A stretch of DNA of 47,003 nt. Source: Clostridiales bacterium. Its GTDB lineage: Bacteria; Bacillota; Clostridia; Christensenellales; Aristaeellaceae. The notes under the pieces were generated by a model. That model saw nothing but the letters and a program-made list of their open reading frames with translations. It made no database searches and was not told the DNA's origin. The position numbers and the translations under genes were made by a program. Positions 24,556-33,390 of the stretch are shown here, one piece after another. The stretch spans positions 1 through 47,003 of the forward strand of contig SVGU01000013.1 in the NCBI GenBank assembly GCA_015056155.1, in the 5' to 3' direction. Numbering within the stretch: the first letter of the stretch is position 1; the number at the start of each line of letters is the position of its first letter.

Positions 24556-26124
24556 ATGATGAAGAAATGGCTGCTGTGGCTGGCTGTGATGCTGGCGGCG
24601 CTGCTCTGCGCGGCGGCGGCGGAGCCTGCGTATGAGATCACGGGCACGAACCGCGTGTTTTTCCCGGAATACAACGGGATGACGGCGACCTTCCGCAATG
24701 CGGAGACGTGGACCTTCGTGACCCGCGAAAACCTGGACGAGCACCTTGACCTGGTGCTGGCCCGGGGCGGCACGGAGGAGGAGATCCGCGAGCGCTATGC
24801 CCGGGAGAGCTTCCTGTTCGAGGCGTATTCCCCGGAGCTCCCGGCAGACTGCTGCGTGCGCATGGAGCGCTTCACCACGGAGCTGACCCGGTCGATCTGG
24901 AACGGCAAGCACCTGGACCAGAAGAACCGGCAGGAGTTCATCGACGAGGCCGAGATGGGCATGCTGCTGCCCTGGTACATCATGTTCGACTCCAACGGGA
25001 TCGGCACGGGGGAGAATGCCGGGCTGCATGCCTTCTTCACCAGCGTTCCGCCGGCCACGCTGGAGTCCGGGTATGTGCGCTTCTATTTCATCAACGGTAC
25101 GGTCTATACCGCCAGCTTCTGCATCAGCGGCCGTCTGGCGGGCAAGCTGAACCTGATGACGGCGGAGGACATCGAGGCGATGAAGGGGACGCCCGCCACC
25201 CGGTACACCACGGACGCCCTCAGCTTCTCGGAGGAGAAAACGCCCCAGCTGCCTGCCTTTGAGCTTAAGGAGGCCCTGCCCACGCAGGCGGATGTGGGCG
25301 ACCTGACCGTCACCGGCTCCATCCGCGAGGGCGGCGCGCTGACCGTTACGGTGGACGGCGAGAAGGTCCCGGCGAAGGTGGGAGGCAACGGGCAGTTCAC
25401 CGTCACGCTGCCCCTCATGGAGGAGGGGGACCGGGAGGTCGCCTTCACCGTGTCCCATCCGCGCAACACCACCCGCGTGGAAACCTATACCGTGAACGTG
25501 TCCAGCATCCGCACGAAGCTGACCTTCACGGACGTCCCCACGGGGTATGTGCTGCCGGGTAAGCAGCTCGTGGCGGGAGAAACCGACCCCCACGCCACCG
25601 TCCGCCTCACCCTGGACGAGGAGGAGCCGGTCGAGATCACCGCCGATGCATCGGGCGCGTTCTCCTATACCTTCGACCTGCCGGACAGCCGCCTGCACCA
25701 CCTGCGCATCATGGCGACGGCGCCGGACTACAAGGACACCTTCAAGGCGGAGACCTACTTCTACACCCTGCACGCCACGTTCCTGGAGGGCATGCAGGCT
25801 TTCGGCAGCAAGATCGTCGATGCGCAGGTGAAGGACATTGCCCGCGCGCCGGCGGATTATGTGGGCGAGCGCGTGATGATCAACGTGCACATCCGGGAGG
25901 TGGAGGTCATCGACGTCGGGCTGGGGCTGACGTGCCGCCTGATCATCCCGGGCTACATGGGCGGCGAACTGTACGCCTATGTCACCGTGTACGGCTATGC
26001 CAACTGCGAGCCGCACCGGGATATGGTGCTGACCGTTTACGGCACGGTGCAGGAGCCCATCGTCACCGAGGACGGGCAGATGCTCAACGTCCTGATGGAG
26101 TATGCGACCTACAGCCGGTACTGA
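24556..26124 (+). CDS. Secreted protein of unknown function with Ig-like repeats
   Basis: The 522-residue protein has a clear signal peptide (MMKKWLLWLAVMLAALLCAAAAE, cut near residue 23; the Cys may be incidental, as no proper lipobox follows). Residues 25-220 form an unrecognised alpha/beta domain (YEITGTNRVFFPEYNG; RFTTELTRSIWNGKHL). Two Ig-like units follow, about 245-320 (GSIREGGALTVTVDG) and 325-410 (AGETDPHATVRLTLDEEE). The last 110 residues are an OB-fold-like stretch (VGERVMINVHIREVEVID; CRLIIPGY; VLTVYGTVQEPIV). I do not recognise the family. AAAGGAGG precedes the ATG at 24556. It stands alone between the CE2 gene and araD. Confidence 0.82.
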   Translation: MMKKWLLWLAVMLAALLCAAAAEPAYEITGTNRVFFPEYNGMTATFRNAETWTFVTRENLDEHLDLVLARGGTEEEIRERYARESFLFEAYSPELPADCCVRMERFTTELTRSIWNGKHLDQKNRQEFIDEAEMGMLLPWYIMFDSNGIGTGENAGLHAFFTSVPPATLESGYVRFYFINGTVYTASFCISGRLAGKLNLMTAEDIEAMKGTPATRYTTDALSFSEEKTPQLPAFELKEALPTQADVGDLTVTGSIREGGALTVTVDGEKVPAKVGGNGQFTVTLPLMEEGDREVAFTVSHPRNTTRVETYTVNVSSIRTKLTFTDVPTGYVLPGKQLVAGETDPHATVRLTLDEEEPVEITADASGAFSYTFDLPDSRLHHLRIMATAPDYKDTFKAETYFYTLHATFLEGMQAFGSKIVDAQVKDIARAPADYVGERVMINVHIREVEVIDVGLGLTCRLIIPGYMGGELYAYVTVYGYANCEPHRDMVLTVYGTVQEPIVTEDGQMLNVLMEYATYSRY

Positions 26125-26150
26125 CGGACGAAAGAGAAACTGATACAGAA

Positions 26151-26189
26151 AGCGCCCCTTCTCCGGCTGTGCGTCGGGGAAGGGGCGCT
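26151..26189 (-). terminator. Terminator of araD
   Basis: AGCGCCCCTTC.CCG pairs with CGG.GAAGGGGCGCT, followed by TTTC on the minus strand. Confidence 0.7.
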
Positions 26190-26209
26190 GCGTGTGTGTG
26201 GATTCAGGC

Positions 26210-26917
26210 TCAGTGCTTCTGGCCGGGCTGGCCGTAGTAGGCGTTGGGGCCGTGCTTGCGCAGGAAGTGCTTGTCCTGGATGTTCTGGGGTGCGGGCGCG
26301 GCGTCCGCCTTGATCTGACGGGTGTAGACCGCCATCTTGCTGACCTCCTCCAGCACCACCGCGTGGTACACGGCCTGCGCAGGAGACTTGCCCCAGGTGA
26401 AGGGGCCGTGGGAGGCGCAGACGATGCCGGGGGTGTGCAGGGGCTCGATCCCGCGCTTGGTCAGCTCCTCGATGATGACCTTGCCGGTGTTCTTCTCGTA
26501 ATCCTCGTCGATCTCCTCGGTGGTGAGGTGACGGGCGCAGGGGATCGCGCCGTAGAAGTAGTCGGCGTGGGTCGTGCCGTAGCAGGGGATGTCCTCGCAA
26601 GCCTGCGCCCAGCCCACGGCATAGGGGCTGTGGGTGTGCACGATGCCGCCGATCTCGGGGTACTTCTTGTACAGCTCGATGTGGGTCTTGGTGTCGCTGG
26701 ACGGATTCAGCTTGCCGTCCACCACATTGCCCTCCAGGTCGAGCACGACCATCATGTCGGGGGTCAGGTCCTCATAATCCACGCCGGAGGGCTTGATGAC
26801 CACAAGGCCCTTTTCCCGGTCGATGCCGGACACATTGCCCCAGGTGTAGGTGACGAGGTTGCGCTTGGGCAGCTCCATATTGGCTTCATAGACTGCCTGC
26901 TTGAGCTTCTTGAGCAT
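26210..26917 (-). CDS. araD: L-ribulose-5-phosphate 4-epimerase
   Basis: AraD converts L-ribulose-5-phosphate to D-xylulose-5-phosphate, the last dedicated step of arabinose breakdown. The 235-residue protein (E. coli 231) shows [26 protein letters not shown], the zinc site HTHS at His94 and His96, a third His in ASHGPFTWG, and the C-terminal HGPNAYYGQ. The start at 26917 has GGAGG upstream; the earlier in-frame ATG is not favoured. It lies downstream of the FGGY kinase on the same strand, with a MITE-like element in the gap, so co-transcription would run through that element. No araA is in the window. Confidence 0.95.
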   Translation of the reverse strand: MLKKLKQAVYEANMELPKRNLVTYTWGNVSGIDREKGLVVIKPSGVDYEDLTPDMMVVLDLEGNVVDGKLNPSSDTKTHIELYKKYPEIGGIVHTHSPYAVGWAQACEDIPCYGTTHADYFYGAIPCARHLTTEEIDEDYEKNTGKVIIEELTKRGIEPLHTPGIVCASHGPFTWGKSPAQAVYHAVVLEEVSKMAVYTRQIKADAAPAPQNIQDKHFLRKHGPNAYYGQPGQKH

Positions 26918-26962
26918 AGGGATAACCTCCACTTTTTGATTGGATGGGAGTGTGTGTCACGC

Positions 26963-27130
26963 ATTCTCCCTCAGTCTCCGCACAAGTGCGGAGCCAGCTC
27001 CCTCCCGGAGGGAGCTCTTTTCGTCTCCCCTGCTGCACTTCAAAACCAGCTACAACAGGAGATCAAGCCGCAAGAAGCCTTTAGCTCCCTCCGGGAGGGA
27101 GCTGTCGCCCGCAGGCGACTGAGGGAGAAC
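26963..27130. repeat. MITE-like palindromic element between kinase and araD
   Basis: About 48 bases at each end are inverted copies: left TTCTCCCTCAGTC ... AGCTCCCTCCCGGAGGGAGCT, right the reverse complement of that, ending GACTGAGGGAGAAC. Small hairpins (CCGCAC/GTGCGG; GTCGCC/GGCGAC) sit inside each arm in corresponding places. The middle of about 60 bases is unrelated. No transposase is present. Elements of this look are widespread in gut Bacillota (from memory). Confidence 0.75.
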
Positions 27131-27203
27131 GCGGCACTCACTGCTCCGTCTACTCGCCAAACAACAGTCAAGCCGCATTTCCAGCCCAAAGGCTTTCCTT
27201 CAA

Positions 27204-28802
27204 TTACTTCATTTCCTCCACGGCCGCCTCTTCCGCCGCCAGCGCCTGCTGGAACTTCGCGGTGTAGGTGTCCAGACCCGCAGCGTCGTCCGCGTCGGGG
27301 GCGATGGTGGAGCCCGCAGCGCCCGCGAAGACGTGCTCGCTCAGGTACTGTTCGAGGGTCTCGCCGCGCTTGCCGTTGACGCGGTAGGCCGCCAGAAGCG
27401 CCATGCCCCAGGGGCCGCCCTCGCCCGCGGTCTCCATGACGGAGATGGGGGTCTTCAGCGCAGCCGCCAGGATCTTCTGGCCCACGCCGGGGGTCTTGAA
27501 GTAGCCGCCGTGGCCCAGGAGGGAGTCGATCTGCACGTTCTCCTCCACGAGGATGTCCATGCCAATTTTGAGGCTGGTCATCGCGCCGGCAACGAGGGAG
27601 CGGGCGAAGTTCTGGAAGGACAGCTTCGCGTCGGGCATGCGGACCATCATCGGACGGCCCTCGTCCAGGCCCACCACGGGCTCGCCGGAGAACAGGGGCA
27701 CGTTCACCACGCCGCCGCAGTCCTTGTCGCCCTCGAGGGCGGCGTTGAAGAGGTTGACATAGATGTCATTCATGGAGATGTTCAGGCCGCAGGCGTCCAC
27801 GAAGCCCTTGAGCATGCCGGCCCAGGCGTTGATGTCGGAGGTGCAGTTGTTGCAGTGCACCATGGCGACGGGTTTGCCAGTGGGGGTGGTGACCATGTCG
27901 ATCTCGGGGTAGACCTTGGAGAGCATCTTCTCCAGCACGATCATCGCGAACACGGAGGTGCCGGCGGAGACGTTGCCCGTGCGGACGGCGACGGCGTTGG
28001 TGGCGGCCATGCCGGTGCCGGCGTCGCCCTCGGGGGGCGCCATCAGCGCGCCGGCCTCCAGCTTGCCGGTGGGGTCGAGGAGCTTCGCGCCATCAAGGGT
28101 CATCACGCCCGCGTCCTCGCCCGCGCACTGCACCTCGGGCAGGATCTCGCGCAGCTTCCACTCGTACCCCTTCACGGCCGCCAGGGAATCGACCAGGTCG
28201 ATCATCTTCTGGTCATAGTCGCACTTCTCGCTGTCGATGGGGAACATGCCGCTGGCCTCGCCCACGCCCAGCACCTTCTTGCCGGACAGCTGCCAGTGCA
28301 CATAGCCCGCCAGGGTGGTCAGGTGGTCGATGTCCTTGACGTGCTTTTCGCCGCCCAGCATCGCCTGGTACAGGTGGGCGATGGACCAGCGCTGGGGGAT
28401 GTTGAAGCCCAGCAGGTCGGTCAGCTCGGCGGCGGCCTCGGCGGTCATGGTGTTGCGCCAGGTGCGGAACTCGCAGATCTGCTTGCCGTCCTTGTCAAAG
28501 GGCAGGTAGCCGTGCATCATCGCGGACACGCCGAAGGCGGCCAGCTTCGTCAGCTGCACGCCGTATTTGGCCTCCACGTCCCTGACCATGTTGGCATAGG
28601 CGTCCTGGATGCCGGCCCAGACGTCGTCCAGGTGATAGGTCCATACGCCGTTTTCCAGGCGGTTTTCCCAGGTGTGGTCGCCGGATGCGATGGGGGAATG
28701 GTCCTGGCCGATCAGCACGGCCTTGATGCGGGTGGAGCCCAGCTCGATGCCCAGAACGGCCTGGCCGTCCAGGATGAAGCTCTTGATCGCCTCGGTATTC
28801 AT
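27204..28802 (-). CDS. FGGY-family carbohydrate kinase, probable L-ribulokinase
   Basis: The 532-residue protein has the N-terminal phosphate-binding segment LGIELGSTRIKAVLIG, a conserved AFGVSAMMHGYLPFD, the NTMTAEAAAELTDLLG sugar-binding region, the mid-protein NVSAGTSVFAMIV, and a late GHGGYFKTPGVGQKILAAAL nucleotide site. FGGY kinases phosphorylate sugars such as xylulose, ribulose or gluconate. The partner araD downstream makes L-ribulose the likely substrate, producing L-ribulose-5-phosphate. It differs from E. coli AraB in lay-out and is closer in look to the variant kinases of clostridia; xylulokinase remains an alternative. The start at 28802 follows AAGGAGG. Confidence 0.85.
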   Translation of the reverse strand: MNTEAIKSFILDGQAVLGIELGSTRIKAVLIGQDHSPIASGDHTWENRLENGVWTYHLDDVWAGIQDAYANMVRDVEAKYGVQLTKLAAFGVSAMMHGYLPFDKDGKQICEFRTWRNTMTAEAAAELTDLLGFNIPQRWSIAHLYQAMLGGEKHVKDIDHLTTLAGYVHWQLSGKKVLGVGEASGMFPIDSEKCDYDQKMIDLVDSLAAVKGYEWKLREILPEVQCAGEDAGVMTLDGAKLLDPTGKLEAGALMAPPEGDAGTGMAATNAVAVRTGNVSAGTSVFAMIVLEKMLSKVYPEIDMVTTPTGKPVAMVHCNNCTSDINAWAGMLKGFVDACGLNISMNDIYVNLFNAALEGDKDCGGVVNVPLFSGEPVVGLDEGRPMMVRMPDAKLSFQNFARSLVAGAMTSLKIGMDILVEENVQIDSLLGHGGYFKTPGVGQKILAAALKTPISVMETAGEGGPWGMALLAAYRVNGKRGETLEQYLSEHVFAGAAGSTIAPDADDAAGLDTYTAKFQQALAAEEAAVEEMK

Positions 28803-28871
28803 GGGTGTTTCCTCCTTGTGTGAAGATCCGGGGATGCCGGACCTGGTTGTCTGTCAGGTTCCTCTCCGGGT

Positions 28872-28900
28872 ATTATACCATGTTTGGAAATGGTTGTCCA
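28872..28900 (-). promoter_or_regulatory. Promoter of the kinase-araD unit
   Basis: TGGACA and TATAAT on the minus strand, 17 bases apart, with the same -35 as both nagB promoters. Confidence 0.7.
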
Positions 28901-28996
28901 CAAGGAATTCAGCCGGATCGTGCAGGCAGGAATCGGCCTGCCGGAGGGAGAATCTCCCTTGTAAGAGAGAACTGGAGGGATTGGAGGCGCTTGACG

Positions 28997-29950
28997 ATGT
29001 TCAGACGGCTGATGATGCTGGCGGCGCTGCTGGCGTGCCTGGCAGGCCCGGCGCTGGCGGGCGGGAAGAATGCGGAGCTCCCGGCGCAGCAGGGCGTGTA
29101 CTCGCCGCAGTACAGGCCGTCGGGGGTGTATACCGTGCTGGTGGGGCAGCGGTTCGAGCTCCTGATGTATCAGGACGAAGGCGTGCTGCCTCTGCAGGCG
29201 TCCCCCAGCGGCGGTGCGCTGCCGCCGGGAGCGTCGCTGGCGGAGGAGACCGTGTTCGGCGAAACGGCGCGGCAGGTGCTGCTCCGGGGCGCGGTGCTGA
29301 CGGAGGGGGAGTATTCCTTCGGCGTGCTGATCCAGGAGCCGGCGGAGGGGACGGACCGGCTGACGACCCTGGCGATCCTGCAGGTGACGCTGCGGGTGTC
29401 TGCGGATGTGGAGCCGGTGGAGGAATACCTGGGCGACGGAAGCGGCATGCTCCGGCTGCAGATGAACGGCGTGAACTTCCGCCGGACGCCGGGCGGCGAG
29501 CGGCTGGGCACCTATGACCGGGGGACGCGCTTCGTCTGGTGCGGCACGCAGGAAAAGGGCGGCTACACATGGTACCGCGTCTGGTCGCCGGATCACGGCT
29601 ACGGCTACATCCGGGGGGATATGGTGCAGACGGAGCCGCCGCGGCGCATCGTCTACACGCCCGGGAAGGAGACCGCCTTCACCCTGTTCATCACCCCCGG
29701 GGAGACGGCGGAGCTGACGCCGTCCCTCATCATGACCGAGGCGCCGGAGGAGATCGGCTTTGATACGGAGCCCCTGGTGACAGTGGTGCGCGGGGAGGAC
29801 ACGTGGACGCTGCTGTGCTTCTGCATTGAGGGGGAGAAGACCTTCTGGATCCAGGTCGACCTCCGGGATGAATACGGCGCGCCGCTGGAGTGCCAGCTGC
29901 TCTACCTGACGCCCCGCTGGGAGCCTGTCCCGGCCTACGAGAACCACTGA
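28997..29950 (+). CDS. Secreted protein with an SH3-like domain, function unknown
   Basis: The 317-residue protein starts at 28997 (GGAGG nine bases upstream), with a signal peptide MFRRLMMLAALLACLAGPALA. Residues about 30-145 are a beta-rich domain (YTVLVGQRFELLM; LLRGAVLTEGEYSFGVLI), similar in feel to bacterial Ig or cadherin-like folds. Residues about 150-205 look like a bacterial SH3 domain: GVNFRRTPGGERLGTYDRGT, then WYRVWSPDHGYGYIRGDMVQ. The rest is another beta domain. SH3 domains in secreted proteins often bind peptidoglycan, so cell-wall association is plausible. No catalytic motif is seen. Confidence 0.8.
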   Translation: MFRRLMMLAALLACLAGPALAGGKNAELPAQQGVYSPQYRPSGVYTVLVGQRFELLMYQDEGVLPLQASPSGGALPPGASLAEETVFGETARQVLLRGAVLTEGEYSFGVLIQEPAEGTDRLTTLAILQVTLRVSADVEPVEEYLGDGSGMLRLQMNGVNFRRTPGGERLGTYDRGTRFVWCGTQEKGGYTWYRVWSPDHGYGYIRGDMVQTEPPRRIVYTPGKETAFTLFITPGETAELTPSLIMTEAPEEIGFDTEPLVTVVRGEDTWTLLCFCIEGEKTFWIQVDLRDEYGAPLECQLLYLTPRWEPVPAYENH

Positions 29951-29968
29951 TGCGGCAGGAATTCCGCC

Positions 29969-29997
29969 TTGCATTCGACTGCGTTTTCCGATAAAAT
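29969..29997 (+). promoter_or_regulatory. Promoter of the serine hydrolase gene
   Basis: TTGCAT and TAAAAT, 17 bases apart, 47 bases before the start codon. Confidence 0.6.
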
Positions 29998-30044
29998 AGA
30001 TAGAAACAGACATGCTCAACCAAGTGAATGAGGGAGGTCCTACG

Positions 30045-31397
30045 ATGCAGCAGCTGCCTTTTGCCGCCCGCCCCGAGGATGCGGGCATTTCCTCCAGGGG
30101 GATCCTGGACTACATCGCCGCCAGGGAGGAGGCCGGGATCGAGCCGCACGCCCTGTGGGTCATCCGCCATGGACAGGTGGCCTGCCGGATGAACTTCGCG
30201 CCCTATGACGACCAGACGCCCCACATGCTCTTTTCGCTCTCGAAGTCCTTCTGCTCGGCGGCCGCCGGCTTTGCGGTGCAGGAGGGGCTGCTCGGGTGGG
30301 ATACGAAGCTGATCGACGTGCTGCCGGAGAAGTTCCCGGAGGAGCCCTCCGACTGGCTCCGGGCGATCACGCTGCACGACCTGCTCATCATGGGCAGCGG
30401 TCTTGCGCCGGAGAGCGACAACGTCGGCGGCGAGGACTGGGCGAAGGCCGCGCTCGCCTGCGGCTGCGACCACGCGCCCGGTACGCACTTCAACTACAAC
30501 AGCCACGGCACCTACCTCGTCTCCTGCATGGTGCAGAAGGTGACCGGCCAGACTGTGCGGGACTACCTGGTACCGCGCCTGTTCGAGCCGCTGGGCATGA
30601 TGAACCCGGACGGCTCTGCGCCCCAGTGGGACAGCTGCCCGGCGGGGATCAACGTGGGCGGCTGGGGCCTGTGGCTGAGCTGCGCGCAGATCGCCCGCTT
30701 TGGCCAGTGCCTGCTGCAGAAGGGCATGTGGGACGGCGTGCAGGTGCTGCCTCCGGAGTGGCTGGCGCTGGCGACCACGGCCCGCATCGACAACGGCAAC
30801 GGCGTGCATGAGCACGACCACGACTGGAACATGGGCTATGGCTACCAGTTCTGGATGTGCAAGCACGGGCGCTACCGCGGCGACGGCATGTTTGCGCAGC
30901 TGTGCGTGGTGGACGAGCGGCTGGACATGGTGGTCTGCTGCGTCAGCGGCGTGCCGGACATCGGCAAGGCGCTGGACCTGATCCACACGCACCTCTTCGG
31001 TGCGGCGGAGATGGCGCCCTCGGATGAGGGGACGCAGTCTGCCGCGCAGGAGAAGCTGGCGGCGCTGGCCTATCCCTGGCCGTCGCATGACGGCAGCGCG
31101 CTGCCCCAGGGCGTGTACGAATATGAGAATATGAAGCTGACCATCGAGGCCGACCGGGTGATCCTCCCGCTGGACGAGGAGCACACCTGCCTGTTCCACG
31201 CGGGCCGGGCGGAGGAGGGCGGCGGCTTGATGACCTGCTGCGGCATGCAGGACGGCGTGCTGCGCATGCTGGTGCGTCCGCTGCGCGCGCCCTTCACGGT
31301 GGACATCGCGGTCGCCTTCTCAGACGGCGGCGCGCAGATGACCCTGGACGGTATCGGACAGGAGAAGAAGACGATCACCCTGACAAAGGTCTGCTGA
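30045..31397 (+). CDS. Serine hydrolase, beta-lactamase/EstB (class C-like) family
   Basis: The 450-residue protein has the SxxK motif as SLSK (Ser64, Lys67) in MLFSLSKSFCSAAAGFA, and the YxN-type second motif as Tyr151 in HFNYNSHGTYL. The first 345 residues form the hydrolase domain, and residues about 350-450 a beta-rich tail (YENMKLTIEADRVILPLDEE). Family members include esterases, D-aminopeptidases and penicillin-binding protein-like enzymes; true beta-lactamase activity is not implied. No signal peptide is seen, so it is likely cytosolic. It begins a run of same-strand genes continuing into GH13 (25 bases apart), so a link to sugar metabolism, such as deacylating substrates, is possible. 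Confidence 0.87.
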   Translation: MQQLPFAARPEDAGISSRGILDYIAAREEAGIEPHALWVIRHGQVACRMNFAPYDDQTPHMLFSLSKSFCSAAAGFAVQEGLLGWDTKLIDVLPEKFPEEPSDWLRAITLHDLLIMGSGLAPESDNVGGEDWAKAALACGCDHAPGTHFNYNSHGTYLVSCMVQKVTGQTVRDYLVPRLFEPLGMMNPDGSAPQWDSCPAGINVGGWGLWLSCAQIARFGQCLLQKGMWDGVQVLPPEWLALATTARIDNGNGVHEHDHDWNMGYGYQFWMCKHGRYRGDGMFAQLCVVDERLDMVVCCVSGVPDIGKALDLIHTHLFGAAEMAPSDEGTQSAAQEKLAALAYPWPSHDGSALPQGVYEYENMKLTIEADRVILPLDEEHTCLFHAGRAEEGGGLMTCCGMQDGVLRMLVRPLRAPFTVDIAVAFSDGGAQMTLDGIGQEKKTITLTKVC

Positions 31398-31422
31398 TAC
31401 GCAGAAAAGGAAGCGATATACG

Positions 31423-32943
31423 ATGAAGAAACTGCTTGCGCTGCTGCTGGCGCTGTGTATGCTGATCCCCGCCGCCTGCGCCGAAGAGCGGGCGGAGAAG
31501 GCCCGCCGGGCGAACTGGTATGAGGTCTTCGTCTATGCCTATCAGGACTCCGACGGCGACGGAATCGGCGACATCAACGGTCTGCGTCAGCGGCTGGATT
31601 ACATCGCCGACATGGGCTACAACGGCATCTGGCTCATGCCCATCATGCCCAGTCCCTCCTATCACAAGTACGACGTGACGGACTACAAGGCCGTTGACCC
31701 GCAGTACGGCACGATGGACGACTTCCGCGCGCTGGTGGGGGAGTGCCATGAAAAGGGCATCGCCATCATCATCGACCTGCCGGTGAACCACACCTCCACC
31801 CGGCATCCCTGGTTCCTCTCGGCGGTGGAGTCCATCCAGAAGCGCAATTTCGACAGCCCCTATCTGGACTACTACTGCTTCACCGAGACGCCCACGGGCA
31901 ACAAGTATGTGAAGATCTCCGGCTCCCCCTGGCATTACGAGGAGCAGTTCGCGGGCGGCAACATGCCCGACCTGAACCTGGACTGCCCTGCGCTGAAGGA
32001 GGAGATCCGCGACATCGTGACCTTCTGGCTGACGGACGTGGGCGTGGACGGCTTCCGCCTGGACGCGGTGACGAGCTTCTACGCGGCGGATGTGGAGCGC
32101 AACGTGGCCTTCCTGGACGAGCTGAAGGCGATGTGCGAGGCGGCCAGGCCCGGCTCGTTCCTCGTGGGCGAGGCGTGGGTCGGCCTGACGGCGCTGGCGG
32201 AGTACGCAAAGAGCGAGGTGGACAGTTTCTTCCTCTTCCCCTCCTCGCAGGCTGAGGGCTTCATCGTCAAGTCCCTGCTGGGCCGCAATCCCAACGCCAA
32301 GACCTACGTGACCGGCATGGAAAAGGTGCTCAACGCCATGCCCGGCGAGCTGCTGACTCCCTTCCTGTGCAACCATGACACCGGCCGCAGCATCGGGCTG
32401 CTGCAGGCCCGCCAGCTGCCCGAACGCGCCAAGTTCGCCGAGGGCGCGCTGAACATGATCCCCGGCTGCACCTTCACCTACTACGGCGAGGAGATCGGCA
32501 TGGTCGGCTCCGGCGACGACCCGAACAAGCGCCTGCCCATGTACTGGAACGACGGGGACATGTGCGACCTCGCCCCCGGCGTGACGAAGGTGGAGTACGC
32601 CTACCCCTCTGTGGATGCGCAGCTGGCGGACCCCTCGTCCCTGCTGAACTACTGCCGGGCGGTCAACCACGCCAAGCTGGCGACGCCCGTGATCGCCTAT
32701 GGCGAGAACACCTTCCTCAGCTACGACGCGAACACCGTGGTCATGAAGCGCGAGGCGGAGGGCGAATGCTGCTACATCGCCATGAACTTCTCCCGGAAGG
32801 CGGAAATGACCGTGACCATCGACGCTGCCGGCCTGACGATCACCTCCGACCTGGAGGTTGCGGACGGCGCGGCGGCGCTGACCGAGGCGGAGGGCGTGAC
32901 GACGGTGACGCTGCCGCCCTACGCCATCGTGGTACTGGAGTGA
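31423..32943 (+). CDS. Secreted GH13 alpha-amylase family glycosidase
   Basis: The 506-residue protein has an N-terminal signal MKKLLALLLALCMLIPAACAE; PAAC could be a lipobox, which would make it a membrane-anchored lipoprotein. The GH13 motifs are complete: DSDGDGIGDINGL, DLPVNHTS (region I), GFRLDAV with nucleophile near Asp213, VGEAWV with acid/base near Glu250, and FLCNHDTGR with Asp near 319. A small C-terminal beta domain follows. The DSDGDGIGD segment is typical of alpha-glucan hydrolases such as alpha-amylase or neopullulanase-like members. It likely trims starch or maltodextrins at the cell surface. It overlaps closely with the next gene (stop to start 5 bases). Confidence 0.93.
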   Translation: MKKLLALLLALCMLIPAACAEERAEKARRANWYEVFVYAYQDSDGDGIGDINGLRQRLDYIADMGYNGIWLMPIMPSPSYHKYDVTDYKAVDPQYGTMDDFRALVGECHEKGIAIIIDLPVNHTSTRHPWFLSAVESIQKRNFDSPYLDYYCFTETPTGNKYVKISGSPWHYEEQFAGGNMPDLNLDCPALKEEIRDIVTFWLTDVGVDGFRLDAVTSFYAADVERNVAFLDELKAMCEAARPGSFLVGEAWVGLTALAEYAKSEVDSFFLFPSSQAEGFIVKSLLGRNPNAKTYVTGMEKVLNAMPGELLTPFLCNHDTGRSIGLLQARQLPERAKFAEGALNMIPGCTFTYYGEEIGMVGSGDDPNKRLPMYWNDGDMCDLAPGVTKVEYAYPSVDAQLADPSSLLNYCRAVNHAKLATPVIAYGENTFLSYDANTVVMKREAEGECCYIAMNFSRKAEMTVTIDAAGLTITSDLEVADGAAALTEAEGVTTVTLPPYAIVVLE

Positions 32944-32948
32944 CGAAC

Positions 32949-33383
32949 ATGAACTATACCATCAACGAAGAACGCCTGACCCCGGAAGACTACATCGGCT
33001 TCCTCCGCCATACGGATCTGGGCAGCCAGTATCCGGCGGAGCGCTTCCGGGAACGCACCGCCACGCTGGTCAGCCGCGCCTCCATCAGCCTGACGGCACG
33101 GGACGCGGCGGGGGAGCTCGTCGGCGTGTGCTTCGGCATCACCGACTTTGCCTACTGGCTTTTCATCACCGATCTGGGCGTCCGCCGCGACTGGGTGGGC
33201 CGGGGCGTGGGCAGGGCGCTCGTCCGCAGGCTGCACGAGGCTGCGGGCGGCGAGGAGAACATCATCATGTACACCTGCGCGAACGAGAACGCCACCGGCT
33301 TCTACGAGAAGCTCGGCATGACGAAGCCGGGGGACGTGTACGTCCTCAACCGCGCCGCATGGACGGACTTTACGGTGGAGTGA
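32949..33383 (+). CDS. GNAT family N-acetyltransferase, small
   Basis: The 144-residue protein starts with MNYTINEERLTPEDYIGFLRHTDLG and has the acetyl-CoA binding segment ITDLGVRRDWVGRGVGRALVRRL (given here only as the location, residues about 74-96). NENATGFYEKLGM is the typical end motif. The ribosome-binding GGAG lies within the end of the GH13 gene, implying translational coupling. The substrate is unknown. Such small GNATs often acetylate small amines or ribosomal protein termini. Confidence 0.9.
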   Translation: MNYTINEERLTPEDYIGFLRHTDLGSQYPAERFRERTATLVSRASISLTARDAAGELVGVCFGITDFAYWLFITDLGVRRDWVGRGVGRALVRRLHEAAGGEENIIMYTCANENATGFYEKLGMTKPGDVYVLNRAAWTDFTVE

Positions 33384-33390
33384 GGCGGAA

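Noticed and set aside
30045..31397. Antibiotic-resistance beta-lactamase
   Set aside because: SLSK and YNS motifs fit the broader serine hydrolase family. No signal peptide, and the context is glycan use, so resistance is not supported.
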